Source: Chondrosia reniformis
Taxonomy: Eukaryota > Porifera > Demospongiae > Chondrillida > Chondrillidae
Reading direction: 5' to 3'
Assembly (NCBI GenBank): GCA_947172415.1
Contig: OX359197.1
Location: 4,402,001-4,466,000, forward strand
Length of the DNA stretch: 64,000 nt
Positions 63,506-64,000 of the stretch are shown piece after piece (positions within the stretch are counted from its first letter, which is position 1; each line of letters begins with the position of its first letter). Below the pieces are notes generated by a model. The model was not told the origin of the DNA. It worked only from the letters and a program-made list of their open reading frames with translations, and searched no databases. A program made the position numbers and the translations under genes.

Positions 63506-64000
63506 CTACATACAAACAAACATGCATACAGTACATATCTTGTAAGATACAATAATGCTACGTACAGTATATGAATATATTTTCAGTGGCTAAATACGTA
63601 CGGACATTAGTAATGAAATGTTAAATATTAGTAATTAGTAAAGAAGGTTGAAGCATACATATATACTTATATACATGGTTTCCCTTTCAAGTGAAAATGT
63701 ACGTACATAAAATTGAAAACGTACACCAATTTAATAACACAACTCTGTGTTATCTGGCTTAAAGTTTGTTTTCTTTTCTATCTAAATACACATACAGCAT
63801 GCAAGCAGAACCATTCAATAACATTGATCTGACTTTTTAAATAAGTTTTTACTCCTTAACCAGTAGCAATGGTGTGTACACCTGGTATCTACGTATATAT
63901 ATAATTACTTTAATTCTGCATTAAACCCATAACATAACCAGTAAGTTCAGATTCTTCAGATAAATGGATACAACATACTGAAACAGTAACATTGTAGAAC
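63506..64000. other. ILF2 intron at right edge
   Basis: The ILF2 exon ending at 63505 begins in phase 1, so an upstream exon must lie further right. I see no DZF-coding sequence in the last 495 bases of the window, only AT-rich DNA with several TACGTA palindromes. Confidence 0.5.

Noticed and set aside
63169-63555. 128-codon plus-strand open frame
   Set aside because: It overlaps antisense the clear ILF2 exon 63427-63505, whose DZF translation and splice sites fit the minus strand.

Overview
The window is animal nuclear DNA, most probably from a sponge (demosponge-like). The reasons are AT-rich sequence, short GT-AG introns, genes split into many small exons, a secreted protein that joins an IgGFc-binding head to Calx-beta repeats, a ZU5-Death protein, and clear orthologues of animal housekeeping genes (NDUFB3, CPEB1, ILF2). 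The species call is inference; no marker gene was available to settle it. Exon models were built by hand from splice sites and reading phase.

Layout. (1) 1-10.6 kb, minus strand: a large secreted or cell-surface gene with 13 exons in the window, running off the left edge. It has a signal peptide, an IgGFc-binding N-terminal domain and at least seven Calx-beta repeats plus part of an eighth. (2) 10.6-16.9 kb: gene-poor DNA with dispersed repeats and a hammerhead-ribozyme-like motif at 15.65 kb. (3) 16.9-17.3 kb, plus strand: NDUFB3, a small complex I subunit. (4) 17.3-27.2 kb: gene-poor DNA with three tandem arrays, a fold-back MITE and copies of a 150-bp repeat family. (5) 27.2-33.65 kb, minus strand: a complete eight-exon CPEB1-type gene with two RRMs and a CEBP_ZZ zinc-binding domain. 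(6) 33.65-46.9 kb: 13 kb in which I support no gene. (7) 46.9-51.4 kb, minus strand: a small NATD1-like acetyltransferase candidate with a 16-bp minisatellite in its last intron. (8) 52.0-55.4 kb, minus strand: a ZU5-Death signalling-type gene. (9) 56.3-63.5 kb, minus strand: the 3' half of ILF2 (NF45, DZF domain), continuing past the right edge. One ILF2 intron is almost entirely a 31-bp minisatellite. The largest ILF2 intron is packed with decayed mobile elements: a Penelope-like GIY-YIG tail with a hammerhead-like motif, a PHD plus coiled-coil ORF1, and a hAT transposase tail.

The genes do not form a pathway. CPEB1 and ILF2 are both RNA-binding post-transcriptional regulators and NDUFB3 is mitochondrial. 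The points most worth a second look are the permuted exon modules of the Calx-beta gene, the minisatellite that has copied an authentic 5' splice site about 26 times inside ILF2, and the hammerhead-like motifs tied to retroelement debris.
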